Below, piece after piece: positions 8,113 through 16,979 of a DNA stretch of 37,202 nt; position 1 is the first letter of the stretch, and each line of letters begins with the position of its first letter. Under the pieces are notes generated by a model. That model was given only the letters and a program-made list of their open reading frames with translations. It had not been told where the DNA came from and ran no database searches. A program made the translations under genes and the position numbers. Source of the stretch: Enteropsectra breve (lineage: Eukaryota > Microsporidia); NCBI GenBank assembly GCA_024243835.1, contig JALPMN010000618.1, positions 1 through 37,202 of the forward strand, written 5' to 3'.

Positions 8113-8567
8113 ATAAAGACATGATAATATTCTTTTTACAGACAAATGAATAAAGGCAGGATGTTTTTAAAATGTTTTCCCAAGATAAAATTAAATAGTC
8201 AAAGTCCCGATTTTTTCTTATAATACAATACAGACAGTCTATATAGAAATTGCAATCTTAGATCACTTCATACTACAAACAAAATATAAGGACTGTATTT
8301 TAGTCAAAATGAAATTTTTAGTATCATTACTATGGATACTTATAGAATAGTTAGTTTGATACTTATAGAATAGTTAGTTTCTCACTAGTAGTCTAAATGG
8401 AGCAATAAAAAATAAGTTTTAACGACAATACTTCTTAACAAAAGCTATAAAAATGATTTACAATTATATTCTCGATAGAATCATTAGCAACTCCAAATAC
8501 ATGTAATTTTGCATGATCTTTCATACACAGTTATTACATTGATTAATTAATTAAAATTTTTAGGGCC
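8113..8567. repeat. Spacer with a 23-bp tandem duplication (8335-8380)
   Basis: Two perfect head-to-tail 23-base copies at 8335-8357 and 8358-8380. The rest is AT-rich. An AAAATTTTTA element at 8553-8562 and GGGCC at 8563-8567 abut the ATG of the next gene. Confidence 0.75.
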
Positions 8568-10595
8568 ATGAAAATCAGTGATGGCATTCGATTGTGGTTA
8601 TCAGGAAGTTTTACTCCACAAAAATGCACAAACTTATATTCAGACAAGCTAACCATCAGCTTGGGGGACAGCACAACAAATACCGAGGACTTTTTGCTGT
8701 CTGAGGTATTTTTGTCAGAGCTGCTGAAAGGCAAAATTAGTGTGTATTTCGATGATGATATGTTTCAGGCGCAGTCTCGCTTGGATCAAACTCTCAGCGA
8801 TAGCACTACAAATTCTAATACACAGCAGCAATATGAGTTGGCCGAACTCTACATGAAGGCGCTAAATGAGGTTCCGTATAAGTTTTCCGAGGACAGAACT
8901 GCATTTTTGGCAAAGGTTGATGATTATCTTTTGAAGAATTACCCAGAATTTATGGAAGAAATTGAAAAAGGGACTATGCCGAAAAATCTTTTGATTTTGG
9001 ATTACAATCCAGAGCTGGTGAAGCTGATATTTCAAATGAGGCATCATCTTTTTTTCGATACTGAGGTAAAATTGACCCCAGAAACGGTTATGGAGCTATT
9101 CATCTACTACGATTATTTTATATTTGATGAGAATACAGTGACTGATATTTTTCTTGAATATGAAGAATATACCAATGCGCACCTGAAAATCAAATGTGAT
9201 GTTGTCTTCGGAATTAATTTATACCATTTGCTGGAGCAGCAGCAACTACTGGAAGAGTTTAAGTGCGCCATATTTGGCTGGCCTTGTGCAGCTTCGCGCT
9301 TTATCAACGATAAAACTGTCCCGGATGAAGATAAATTTGACTTCATAGGAGAATATAAGTTTATTGAACGGCTAAGCTTTATTAGTTCGCTTTTTCGGAT
9401 ACTCAGCATAGGCTATCCAACACCCTCTGCATATTCCCTTAACTTCGTAGAGGCATTCGATAGCATGAGATTCGTACGTATGAAGGATGATGAGATCTTC
9501 TTGCTCACACAAACGGATAACCCAAACTATAGCCCTATTGATTTTCTTAATTTATTCAACGATAGCAATCAGATTTTGAGAAATATCTGTAGAATAGAGG
9601 CAAATGTCCCGATGTACAGAGCGAAGGATTATGATGGGATTTTATGTGCACTTGTAAGTTTCTCTCCACGATGCAAACAGCTCTATCTGAAAAACAGGGA
9701 AGAAACAGAGTATAACCAGACATGTCGAGAAAATAAGGATATGATACACTTTGACAAGCTTATTTATGATATTCTTCTGAATAATAAGGCTGTTTTAAAT
9801 ACTCTCTCTAGATTTGTGATGCATGGCTTCAGCTGCCTCACTGATGATACTGTCTCGCTGCTGAGGCAGTATAAGTTCGATGAGTTTGGAATGAAGGGGA
9901 TTTTCTCAACTGCTGATGAACTTTATTTTTACCTGCTTTTTAAAGACCAAGATTTAAACTCACTCGAAAATAAAGACGTAGCTACTGGAGAAATAATAGA
10001 TTATAGTGAGTACAATAATCTAAGAAACACAGTCACACACCTCATAGCCATGGAAGATGTGGTTTGGCTGGCACTAAAGTATTCTTTTATTAAAAACATA
10101 CATTCGGCTACATTTTACGTGCGTAGATATTATAATAACTATGATCTTAACACGAATGAGCAGCTTATTTTGGAGGAACTTAAAGAATTTAAAAGAAACT
10201 CCACTGATGTGCAACAAAAACCTCTGTCACTGGTTAATTTGAAAATAATCGCATATGACGAGCCAAAAGAATACGATATTCCTCCAAACCTAAGGATTCA
10301 AAACAGCCTTCCACCAACAATGCTCCTGTGCATGGATTCAAAGCGCTATAAGCGTTACAGCTACTCAGTTTCAAATCTTGTGATCCATAATTTTTTTAAG
10401 CATAAAAAATGCACCAAGTTAGTAGGGGTTATTAGTATTCTTGTCAAATGCAGAGACACACTTGAAGCTTCGTATCATAAAGATTATACTGTTTATCTCG
10501 AAGCCTCTCTTTCTATTTGCCTTGACATGTTAAGAGATATGAAGAGTACGTTTGTGCTAAAAGATGAGCATGATGAGTTATTGGATATTGAATAA
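8568..10595 (+). CDS. Family A protein (member 1), possibly C-terminally truncated
   Basis: 675 aa, no function recognised. It is a paralog of the 800-aa protein at 34573-36975 and of the pseudogene at 27782-30150. Shared landmarks: an MK(I/F)-start N-terminus; ELAELY(M/I)KA..EVPY near 95; LIFQMRH.LFF..; FDEN.VTDIFL near 185; HLKIKC..(V/L)FG(I/L)NL; a CLTDDTVSLLRQYKFDEFGMKGI block; and NLRN(S/T)VTHLI near 485. The block with periodic Leu/Asn and FGM(K/R)G repeats is vaguely leucine-rich-repeat-like but I would not assign LRR. No clear signal peptide or membrane helix. It ends about 105-125 residues before its paralogs, perhaps by decay of the 3' end. Probably lineage-specific and fast-evolving. 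Confidence 0.85.
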   Translation: MKISDGIRLWLSGSFTPQKCTNLYSDKLTISLGDSTTNTEDFLLSEVFLSELLKGKISVYFDDDMFQAQSRLDQTLSDSTTNSNTQQQYELAELYMKALNEVPYKFSEDRTAFLAKVDDYLLKNYPEFMEEIEKGTMPKNLLILDYNPELVKLIFQMRHHLFFDTEVKLTPETVMELFIYYDYFIFDENTVTDIFLEYEEYTNAHLKIKCDVVFGINLYHLLEQQQLLEEFKCAIFGWPCAASRFINDKTVPDEDKFDFIGEYKFIERLSFISSLFRILSIGYPTPSAYSLNFVEAFDSMRFVRMKDDEIFLLTQTDNPNYSPIDFLNLFNDSNQILRNICRIEANVPMYRAKDYDGILCALVSFSPRCKQLYLKNREETEYNQTCRENKDMIHFDKLIYDILLNNKAVLNTLSRFVMHGFSCLTDDTVSLLRQYKFDEFGMKGIFSTADELYFYLLFKDQDLNSLENKDVATGEIIDYSEYNNLRNTVTHLIAMEDVVWLALKYSFIKNIHSATFYVRRYYNNYDLNTNEQLILEELKEFKRNSTDVQQKPLSLVNLKIIAYDEPKEYDIPPNLRIQNSLPPTMLLCMDSKRYKRYSYSVSNLVIHNFFKHKKCTKLVGVISILVKCRDTLEASYHKDYTVYLEASLSICLDMLRDMKSTFVLKDEHDELLDIE

Positions 10596-11422
10596 AAACC
10601 AGTCATTTACAAGTTTATTGATTTCCTTAAGCCCCATATACAGTAAGTATAAAATTTACAGATTTATTACTGTGGTAACCCTTTAACCACATAGCATATT
10701 TTAATGGTTTTGAAATTACTTGAATTTTGAAACAAACGTTTCAAAACAAAGATATAAAGAAATTTAATCATTAAATTATATGCACAGCTCTTTATTTAAT
10801 TATTATTTAGTCCATGGGCGTACTCCACCGATGGGGTACGGCAATTACTATTCAACAATTTGAGTAAACTAAGTTTTTTTTCTTACTATTCATTGTCAGT
10901 TAATTTTTTATATGCCATTTTACAATTTTATACTCTTTCTTGCTTTAATACATTCATTTCTATGCACCGGAGAGCTGCATCTTCGTTCTATTATTGCTTT
11001 TGTATTTACCTGTGGCATGGTATATTGCTTGCTGTTACTCAAGATTATTTATGTACGGCTTAGTTACTGATAAAAGCTATATTCATACTTTGAAGCAGAA
11101 ATATATCACAAGTTTTCTTTGTATACAAGCGCATCTGTGCTTTTACAACTTGCAATAAATCCTAAGAAGAGAGCTATCTTCTAACTAAAGTACTTAAGGG
11201 AATTTGATTTTATTTTGGCTTTGAAACACTAAGAGTATACTCAATAATGACAGTTATTTTATATATTTTAATGGCTATATGTTTTCTGTCTTTTTTAAAT
11301 AATTTACCTTATAGTTTCTGAACATAAATTTTTACTATAATATAGAGTGAGAGAACTATTGCCCAATTTCGTGAATGCTATGGCATACAACACAGTCAAA
11401 ATGAAAATGAATTCAAAAAAAA
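10596..11422. other. Long spacer with a hairpin and poly-T, unassigned
   Basis: Just after the family A stop, the sequence may be eroded 3' coding sequence. At 10820-10839, GTACTCCA and TGGGGTAC can pair as an 8-bp stem (one G-T) around a CCGA loop. About 40 bases later there is a run of eight T, the kind of signal that ends RNA polymerase III transcripts. I cannot match this to a known small RNA. The open frame at 10860-11063 lacks coding character. Confidence 0.4.
11415..11422 (-). terminator. Pol III terminator of tRNA-Val
   Basis: Run of eight A on this strand, hence eight T immediately after the discriminator base of the tRNA on the minus strand. Confidence 0.8.
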
Positions 11423-11495
11423 TGTTTCCTACCAGGATCGAACTGGTGCCCTCTCGCGTGTTAGGCGAACGTGATAACCACTACACTAAGGAGAC
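11423..11495 (-). tRNA. tRNA-Val (anticodon AAC)
   Basis: 73 nt, intronless. On the minus strand it folds as a cloverleaf. The anticodon stem TTCGC/GCGAG closes loop CTAACAC, giving AAC. The T arm ACCAG/CTGGT closes TTCGATC, and the D arm GTG/CAC is as in eukaryotic Val tRNAs. The acceptor GTCTCCT/AGGAAAC has one C-A mismatch at the third pair, where eukaryotic tRNA-Val usually has T-A. Reads GUU codons (and GUC after inosine modification). Confidence 0.93.
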
Positions 11496-11668
11496 TAAAA
11501 TATTACAATTGTAACTTCCAAATAACTGATTAGTGAGTAAATAGCTGTATGGATATGCCGAAAGAATGCATTTTGATACTGCATTGTTTTATCATTCGTA
11601 TTATACCATAATATTTAGCTGTTCATTTTATAAATCAGTTTTTTAAAAATTTCATTTTTACACTCCCT

Positions 11669-12346
11669 ATGAACAGCGAAGGCTTTGCTGCTAACTCAGA
11701 AAAACAGGACTATAGTGCTGCAAAAACTATAAGAAATCTCACCATCAAGCAAATAAATGGCGTAGATAGTGATGAAGCATCGACGGTACAGCGAATCGAT
11801 GGCGCTGCAGTGGGCCAGGTGATCCTCTGTGGATTTGTAGTAAGCGTTAAAACTCCATCTAGCGGCGTCGCTTTCGAACTGGAAGACACCACCGGACGAA
11901 TTGAGTGCACATTTTGGCTGAGCGGTGCCTACGAGCAAATGGTGGCTGAGCGTGCTGCTGAAGGCGCCCTTCTCAAGGTAGTTGGGAGCCTCAGGGCCTT
12001 TAACGGCAGGAAGGTCATTTATGTGACATCGATCACTTCAGTGGATATGAACCATTTTATTTATCACTTAACATCTGCCTTGCATCAGTACTGTTTAAAT
12101 TCAGGCCTTATTAAAAACGAGCCACTGCCTTCCACGCCAGCGAAAGGTGGCTCTTCAATGCTTGAGGATGACATAATGACCACATACAGGAACAATCAGG
12201 ATGAAAATGGACTGGAGCTGAGTGTGGCAATAAACATGTTAAAAAGCAAATATAGTGAGAACGACATAAGGTCCTGCATAAACGATTTAATTGAGAACTT
12301 TAGGCTGTATACTGTGGATGGAACAAGCTACAGAACAACACTGTAA
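11669..12346 (+). CDS. RFA2: Replication protein A 32-kDa subunit (RPA2)
   Basis: 225-aa second subunit of the heterotrimeric single-stranded-DNA-binding complex RPA, needed for replication and repair. Order: short Ser-containing N-tail (1-20); IRNLTIKQI (about 22-30), the usual lead-in; an OB fold (about 45-130) with VGQVILCGFVVSVK, the LEDTTGRIECTFW strand and the RAFNGRKVIYVTSI strand; VDMNHFIYHL, matching the conserved 'xDxNE' helix for trimerisation; and a C-terminal winged helix (about 175-225). Length is slightly below yeast or human (about 270 aa). CCC at 11665-11667 one base before the ATG, with AAAAATTTCATTTTTA upstream, fixes the start. Confidence 0.93.
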   Translation: MNSEGFAANSEKQDYSAAKTIRNLTIKQINGVDSDEASTVQRIDGAAVGQVILCGFVVSVKTPSSGVAFELEDTTGRIECTFWLSGAYEQMVAERAAEGALLKVVGSLRAFNGRKVIYVTSITSVDMNHFIYHLTSALHQYCLNSGLIKNEPLPSTPAKGGSSMLEDDIMTTYRNNQDENGLELSVAINMLKSKYSENDIRSCINDLIENFRLYTVDGTSYRTTL

Positions 12347-12730
12347 GGTTTCTTAAAGCAATACGATTAAACACCATAATTATAAGTTATTTTAATTTTT
12401 TTCACTATATTAAGAAATATGTATTAAGATTAAGGCATATCAGCTTTGATTAAAAGAATATCCATACATTTAGAATTTTTGAGTGGTAATGTGAAGGGTT
12501 TTGTGAGTTGGTAATTATTGGCTTTAAAGAGTGCTGCAATGAAATTATGGGTTTAAAACTTGACAGAAAGAATTTATATATTAGCTTATAAAACCTATGC
12601 AAATGCTGTTATACGTGCAAAATTAATTAAAATGAAGATTTATTGACATGTAAAATTCATTTTCTAATAAAAATTTTATAGTAATATAAAAATTCTCCTT
12701 TATCACATTCATTTAAAATTTATTTGCGTA
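12347..12730. other. Spacer, nothing identified
   Basis: AT-rich with no RNA gene or open frame of note. It ends with the TTTAAAATTTAT and CCCCC start signal of the next gene. Confidence 0.4.
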
Positions 12731-12737
12731 CCCCCTA

Positions 12738-13634
12738 ATGGAGGCAAATAACGGCAAGCCTTCAGCTGATGTAGCATTCACACTAGCATTTGGTTCAGGA
12801 TGTATAATACTTATTATTGCACTGATATATTGGACCAAAAAATACTTTTACAGAAAACGTGCTAATGGAGCCTCAACAATAGCATCATTTCTTTACTCCA
12901 ATAAAGAAGTAGAAGACTTTGTCGTTAACGACGTATTTTTCCCTTATTCCAATTGCACCACGGGCTTGCAAGCCGCAGGAATACTAAAGAAGAGGCATAA
13001 TGACCTTAGCAAGATTTCAAGTGACGAAGCATCGAGAGTAGATGACTTAATTAATTATGTCTATAGATATAAGTGGAATCACGGTTTCAGGCTATACCCT
13101 GTCTTTCATTTGCTGTTGGAAGAAAATAGGAAAATTTCTCCGTTTGAAGATATGGCTGTAGTTTACCAAAAGAAATTGTATTGTCCAAAAACAGAAATGG
13201 AAGTTGAAGACAACTGCATACTGCGACCCATTGCAACACTGTATTTAAAGCCAACGGATATAGACAGTAGCAACATTATAAATATCAGCCAATGCTTCGA
13301 AACCACCAAACAGCTGTGTACTCAGTGCAATAGTTATTTTCACAGAGAAGATGTTATTACATCGTTGTCCGTCTCATATGAATATCTTATAGTTGAGGTT
13401 ATTGCAGCAAAGAATTATTCTAATTCTGCGCTTGAGTTCAAACAGTCATACTCGATTTTGAATGAAAGGGATGGTAAAAAGTTAACGTTTAATTACAACG
13501 TTGTTTCTATTTTATTTGTGAAGATTAATATGTTTGGTCCTTCCGAATGGATTTATACACTGAACGAACAGCAGCCATTAAAGTTCTCAAACGTAACAAA
13601 AAATGATGTGTTTTACCTAATGATGAAAAAGTAA
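12738..13634 (+). CDS. Family B membrane-anchored protein 1 (possible USP-like pseudoenzyme)
   Basis: 298 aa. One N-terminal membrane helix (about 13-32) followed by basic residues suggests a signal anchor with the bulk of the protein on one face. The remainder follows the order of a ubiquitin-specific protease: SNC73TTGLQ where a Cys box would lie, FRLYPVFHLLLEEN (118-130) like the 'DAxEFLxxLL' helix, a C149-containing fingers segment ending PIATLYLKP, C194-x2-C197, YLIVEVIA (216-223) like 'LIIxLxRF', YNVVSILF like 'YxLxSVLxH', and a terminal VFYLMMKK like 'AYxLFYxR'. The catalytic GHY histidine motif is absent and the Cys box is two residues too short. So if the fold is right, the enzyme is dead. 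The USP link is inference. CCCCC two bases before the ATG supports the start. Confidence 0.85.
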   Translation: MEANNGKPSADVAFTLAFGSGCIILIIALIYWTKKYFYRKRANGASTIASFLYSNKEVEDFVVNDVFFPYSNCTTGLQAAGILKKRHNDLSKISSDEASRVDDLINYVYRYKWNHGFRLYPVFHLLLEENRKISPFEDMAVVYQKKLYCPKTEMEVEDNCILRPIATLYLKPTDIDSSNIINISQCFETTKQLCTQCNSYFHREDVITSLSVSYEYLIVEVIAAKNYSNSALEFKQSYSILNERDGKKLTFNYNVVSILFVKINMFGPSEWIYTLNEQQPLKFSNVTKNDVFYLMMKK

Positions 13635-14128
13635 TGATCCCAAACCCCATATGATGGTTATTCTTTAGCAAAACCAAATAAAATAAATACTTTTAGACAA
13701 GCATAACATACAATTGCAACTGAATTAATATTTGTTTAAAATATACTTATAAAAATGAGAATTTTGTTTTCGAAACATTTTGCACGGGCACAGCAGTAAA
13801 CAACCTTCTAATAGCACTATTTGTTTTAAAATATATTTATTTGCCACAGATGTCATAAAATGCTTCTGCTAGTAACCGTTTCTATAATATTTGTTGCCTG
13901 AAGCAACTATTTTCTCTTTTAATGCAATATTGCTAAAATTTTTACTTCATAATAACCCTAAGATAGTATAGGATGAAGGATCAGTTATATTTAAATAAAC
14001 TGTTCATTCTTGCTTTCAACAATAGTCAATGGTAAATTCCACATCTTTACTATAAAATCTCTTGAAATACAAAATGAATTTTGTATTTCAATATTCAACT
14101 CTTTTAAAAATTATTTTCATGCCCTTTA
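13635..14128. other. Spacer inside family B array, carries duplicated 3' flank
   Basis: The segment at about 13713-13744 (..gcaactgaatta.. then gtttaaaata) reappears at about 15098-15128 after the second family B gene. The duplication unit therefore included 3' flanking DNA. A CCC at 14123-14125 precedes the next ATG. No other feature. Confidence 0.6.
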
Positions 14129-15071
14129 ATGGATGAAGATAAAGGGATAGATCTCTTTGAAATTGTAAGCTGGTTAATAATAGGTGTCATACCTGTAACA
14201 CTTATTTTTGTACTGTTTAATTGGTTACTAAAGAACTCTAGCAGCAACCGAACATCTGGGCCCGCGAAAATAGCCGCATTTCTTTTTTCTAATGAAGAAG
14301 TAGAGGAATACACTGAAAACGTATTTTTGCCATTCTCCTTTTGTACCATGACTTTACAGGTCGCCGGATTATTAAACAGTGTGAACGGTGACTTAAGTAA
14401 GCTTTCGAGTGCGAAAGCATAGAATAGAAAGTTTTATCGCCTGTCTTTATACATACAGCAAGGATTATGGCTACAGATTATACCCTTTCTTTCATGGCCT
14501 CTTGGAAGATAATATGTGTGATGATAGCCCGTTTTGTGATATGGCTGTTATATACAAAAGTAAGTATTATTGCCCAAAGACAGATCAGAAAACTGAAGAC
14601 GTCGCGTCGAGACCCATTGCAACAATGTACTTAAAGCCAGAACATATATACGATAACAAAGTTATAAACACAAGCGAACCCTTTGAGACCCGTAAACAGT
14701 TCTGCACACAGTGTAACAGTTATTTTCACAGAGAAGAGGTTGTTTCATCGTTGTCAGCTTCATTTAACTATCTTATTCTGGAGGTTATTGCTGCAAAGGA
14801 TTATTCTGATTTTGCGCTTGAGTTTAATCCCTCATATTTGATAATAAATGACAGCGATGGCACAAGGAATGAGTTAGAGTATGATGTCATTTCTATTTTA
14901 TTTGTAAAAATTCCTAGGTTTGGTTTTATAAAATGGGTTTATACCAAAAACGAACAACAGCCATTAAAGTTTGTGAATGTGGCAAAAAATGATATTTTTT
15001 ACATAATGTTGAAAAAATATAATGGCGAATGCTCATGTGATGAATGCTCCTTAGTTGAACCTAATAATTAA
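14129..15071 (+). pseudogene. Family B member 2, frameshifted
   Basis: Close paralog of the 12738 gene, split into two frames. The first frame (14129-14422) encodes the membrane helix (about residues 10-31) and the FCTMTLQ segment, ending soon after DLSKLSS. The homologous continuation lies one frame over, with its clear similarity beginning near 14416 and running to 15071. Relative to the intact paralog, a net loss of two bases (or gain of one) around 14415-14421 explains the break. Downstream the C-x2-C, YLILEVIA and FYIMLKK landmarks are intact, plus an extra cysteine-containing tail of about 16 residues (ECSCDEC). Either a recent pseudogene or an assembly or sequencing error: the rest of the frame has no other lesion. 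Confidence 0.8.
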
Positions 15072-15700
15072 ATATCTTTCGACAAGAACTGCGAATTACT
15101 GCAACTGAATTTAATATTGGTTTAAAATACCTGCAGAGCTCATTTCAAACAAACGAAAATACTTGCAGTTATGCTAAATATTCTATTATTCAAGAACGAA
15201 GCACATGGGTTCAAGGGTTATTGACCATTGAGTGGCTCAGAGAGCTTAATTATAAATAAGTATTACAGCATTGGTAATAGAGTTTTCTAAACTGAAGAAT
15301 AGCTTCGTAGATATTATTTAGAATTTTGTATTCCAATGCTTCTCAAATGATTGCTGAGTTTAAAGCAACGAAAGTTTCATAATTTTAATTGACCGCTCAA
15401 GATCATGGTAAACTAATAAATTATTTTAATACGATTGTATTCTTTCTCAAATAAATTTGTACTTTCTATAAGCGCTAGTATGGTCATTTTTATTGACAAG
15501 TTGCAATATTAAAATTATTAGTTTTAAGAGCTTAGTCTGTTTTCACTCGCTATAAAGATTTTTTAACAGTCGTTTTCCAGTTTTAATACATACTATGGAG
15601 TTTTCCCCAGTAGCCAATGAAGGCCTGTATTTTATCTTCTACCCCTTTACAATATTAAAGTTATACTCTCCTTAAAAAAACCAATTTTCTAATCCCCTTT
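15072..15700. other. Spacer inside family B array
   Basis: Contains the second copy of the duplicated 3' flank (15098-15128). No gene or RNA seen. CCCC at 15694-15697 lies just before the next ATG. Confidence 0.45.
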
Positions 15701-16591
15701 ATGGAAAACAAGCCCGAGAAAACCATCATTCAAACCCTATGGTCAGTATCATTCTGCATTATAGTTTGTGGCATATTATTAGTAGCATTATACCATATAA
15801 CTCGTGCCATCTGGAAATCCAACACCGACAAATCTTCCAAATTTGGATTCTTTGTGCTTTCAAATGAAAATATGGGGGCATATCTGTCTAACTCCAACTA
15901 TCCAATAAACGACTACTCAAATGGTCTTAAGGTTGTGCTAAAGCTCAATGGTAACAAGAAGAATGTTGGTAAGCTTTCCCTCAACGAGATGTATTATCTT
16001 GTGAGTCTGCAAGACTATCTACTAGGATATCACAGAGGCTTCTCATACAGGCTATATCATGTCTTCAACAAGCTGTTGAAAGAGAACGGTGGTGAAACTC
16101 CGTTCACCAAGATGGCTGTAATGTGTGAAAAGAAGCATTATTGTCCCAAAACAGCCGAGTCAAAGCTCATAGCAGAGACGATGCCTATTGCATCAATTTC
16201 GCTTAAGCCCGCTAGCATAGATACCAACAGTGTCATAAATATAAACGAAGTTTCATCCTTGCACAAACAGCTTTGCACCCAATGTAACAGCTATTTTCAC
16301 AAAGAGGAGGTAACGACATCTCTTTCACAATGCAACGAGTATTTCATAATTGAAGTTATTGCGAAAGACATAAAGTCTGGGCGCAAGATGGAATTTAAGC
16401 ACTCATATTCCATTTTAACTGAGAAAGAAGGCCATAAATATGAGTCAGAATACAATGTTGTTTCTATTCTCTACACAACGACCAATATGTTTAACAGGTC
16501 CAGCTATACCTACACTATAAATCAGAATCAACCATTAGTTTTCAAGACCACCAACAGTTCTGATGTATTTTATCTTATGATGAAGCGTTAA
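15701..16591 (+). CDS. Family B membrane-anchored protein 3
   Basis: 296 aa, intact and the most diverged of the three. N-terminal membrane helix at about 14-36. The FSYRLYHVFNKLLKENG helix (114-130), YCPKT (147-151), C192-x2-C195 with NSYFHKEEV, YFIIEVIA (214-221), YNVVSILY and the terminal VFYLMMKR are all kept. The cysteine present in members 1 and 2 before the LQ motif is replaced here (NDYSNGLK). So whatever the family does, that cysteine is not universally required, consistent with a non-enzymatic role. The CCCC signal precedes the ATG by three bases. It ends 388 bases before MCM5. Confidence 0.85.
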   Translation: MENKPEKTIIQTLWSVSFCIIVCGILLVALYHITRAIWKSNTDKSSKFGFFVLSNENMGAYLSNSNYPINDYSNGLKVVLKLNGNKKNVGKLSLNEMYYLVSLQDYLLGYHRGFSYRLYHVFNKLLKENGGETPFTKMAVMCEKKHYCPKTAESKLIAETMPIASISLKPASIDTNSVININEVSSLHKQLCTQCNSYFHKEEVTTSLSQCNEYFIIEVIAKDIKSGRKMEFKHSYSILTEKEGHKYESEYNVVSILYTTTNMFNRSSYTYTINQNQPLVFKTTNSSDVFYLMMKR

Positions 16592-16787
16592 TGATCATTT
16601 TATAATATACATCAAATTAATAAACCCATTACACAATTTCTTCTTTATTCCAAACTCTATTTATATAATTTATATGAATTATAAAAGCTATATAAATTAG
16701 AGTTTATCATTAGCAAAGCTTATGTATTGAAATTTCAAACTTCCATATTAATTTTTCCCATGCAGCTATACTTCCTTAGGTGTTCAT

Positions 16788-16949
16788 ATATTCTATTCTA
16801 TAATATATTCTATTCTATTCTATAATATANNNNNNNNNNNNNNNNNNNNNNNNNNNNNNNNNNNNNNNNNNNNNNNNNNTCTATTCTATTCTATTCTATA
16901 ATATAGTCTATTCTATTCTATTCTATAATATAGTCTATTCTATAATATT
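16788..16949. repeat. TTCTA-type microsatellite containing a 50-N assembly gap
   Basis: Runs of tctat/tctataatata flank an unresolved stretch of 50 N at 16830-16879. The repeat surrounds the gap on both sides and evidently broke the assembly; 50 is probably a placeholder size. It lies about 30 bases upstream of the MCM5 start, so it is part of the MCM5 5' region. Confidence 0.9.
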
Positions 16950-16959
16950 CATAAATTTT

Positions 16960-16973
16960 AAAATTTTTAGCCC
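16960..16973 (+). promoter_or_regulatory. AAAATTTTTA plus CCC signal of MCM5
   Basis: AAAATTTTTA at 16960-16969 and CCC at 16971-16973, six bases before the ATG. Same composite element as at the other genes. Confidence 0.65.
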
Positions 16974-16979
16974 TGCTCT

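Noticed and set aside
8568..10595. Leucine-rich-repeat domain in family A
   Set aside because: Leu/Asn periodicity is suggestive in one block but no consecutive LxxLxLxxN units could be traced.
10860..11063. 67-codon plus-strand frame rich in Phe/Tyr/Ser
   Set aside because: Starts inside a T-rich spacer, no start signal, and composition matches random AT-rich DNA.
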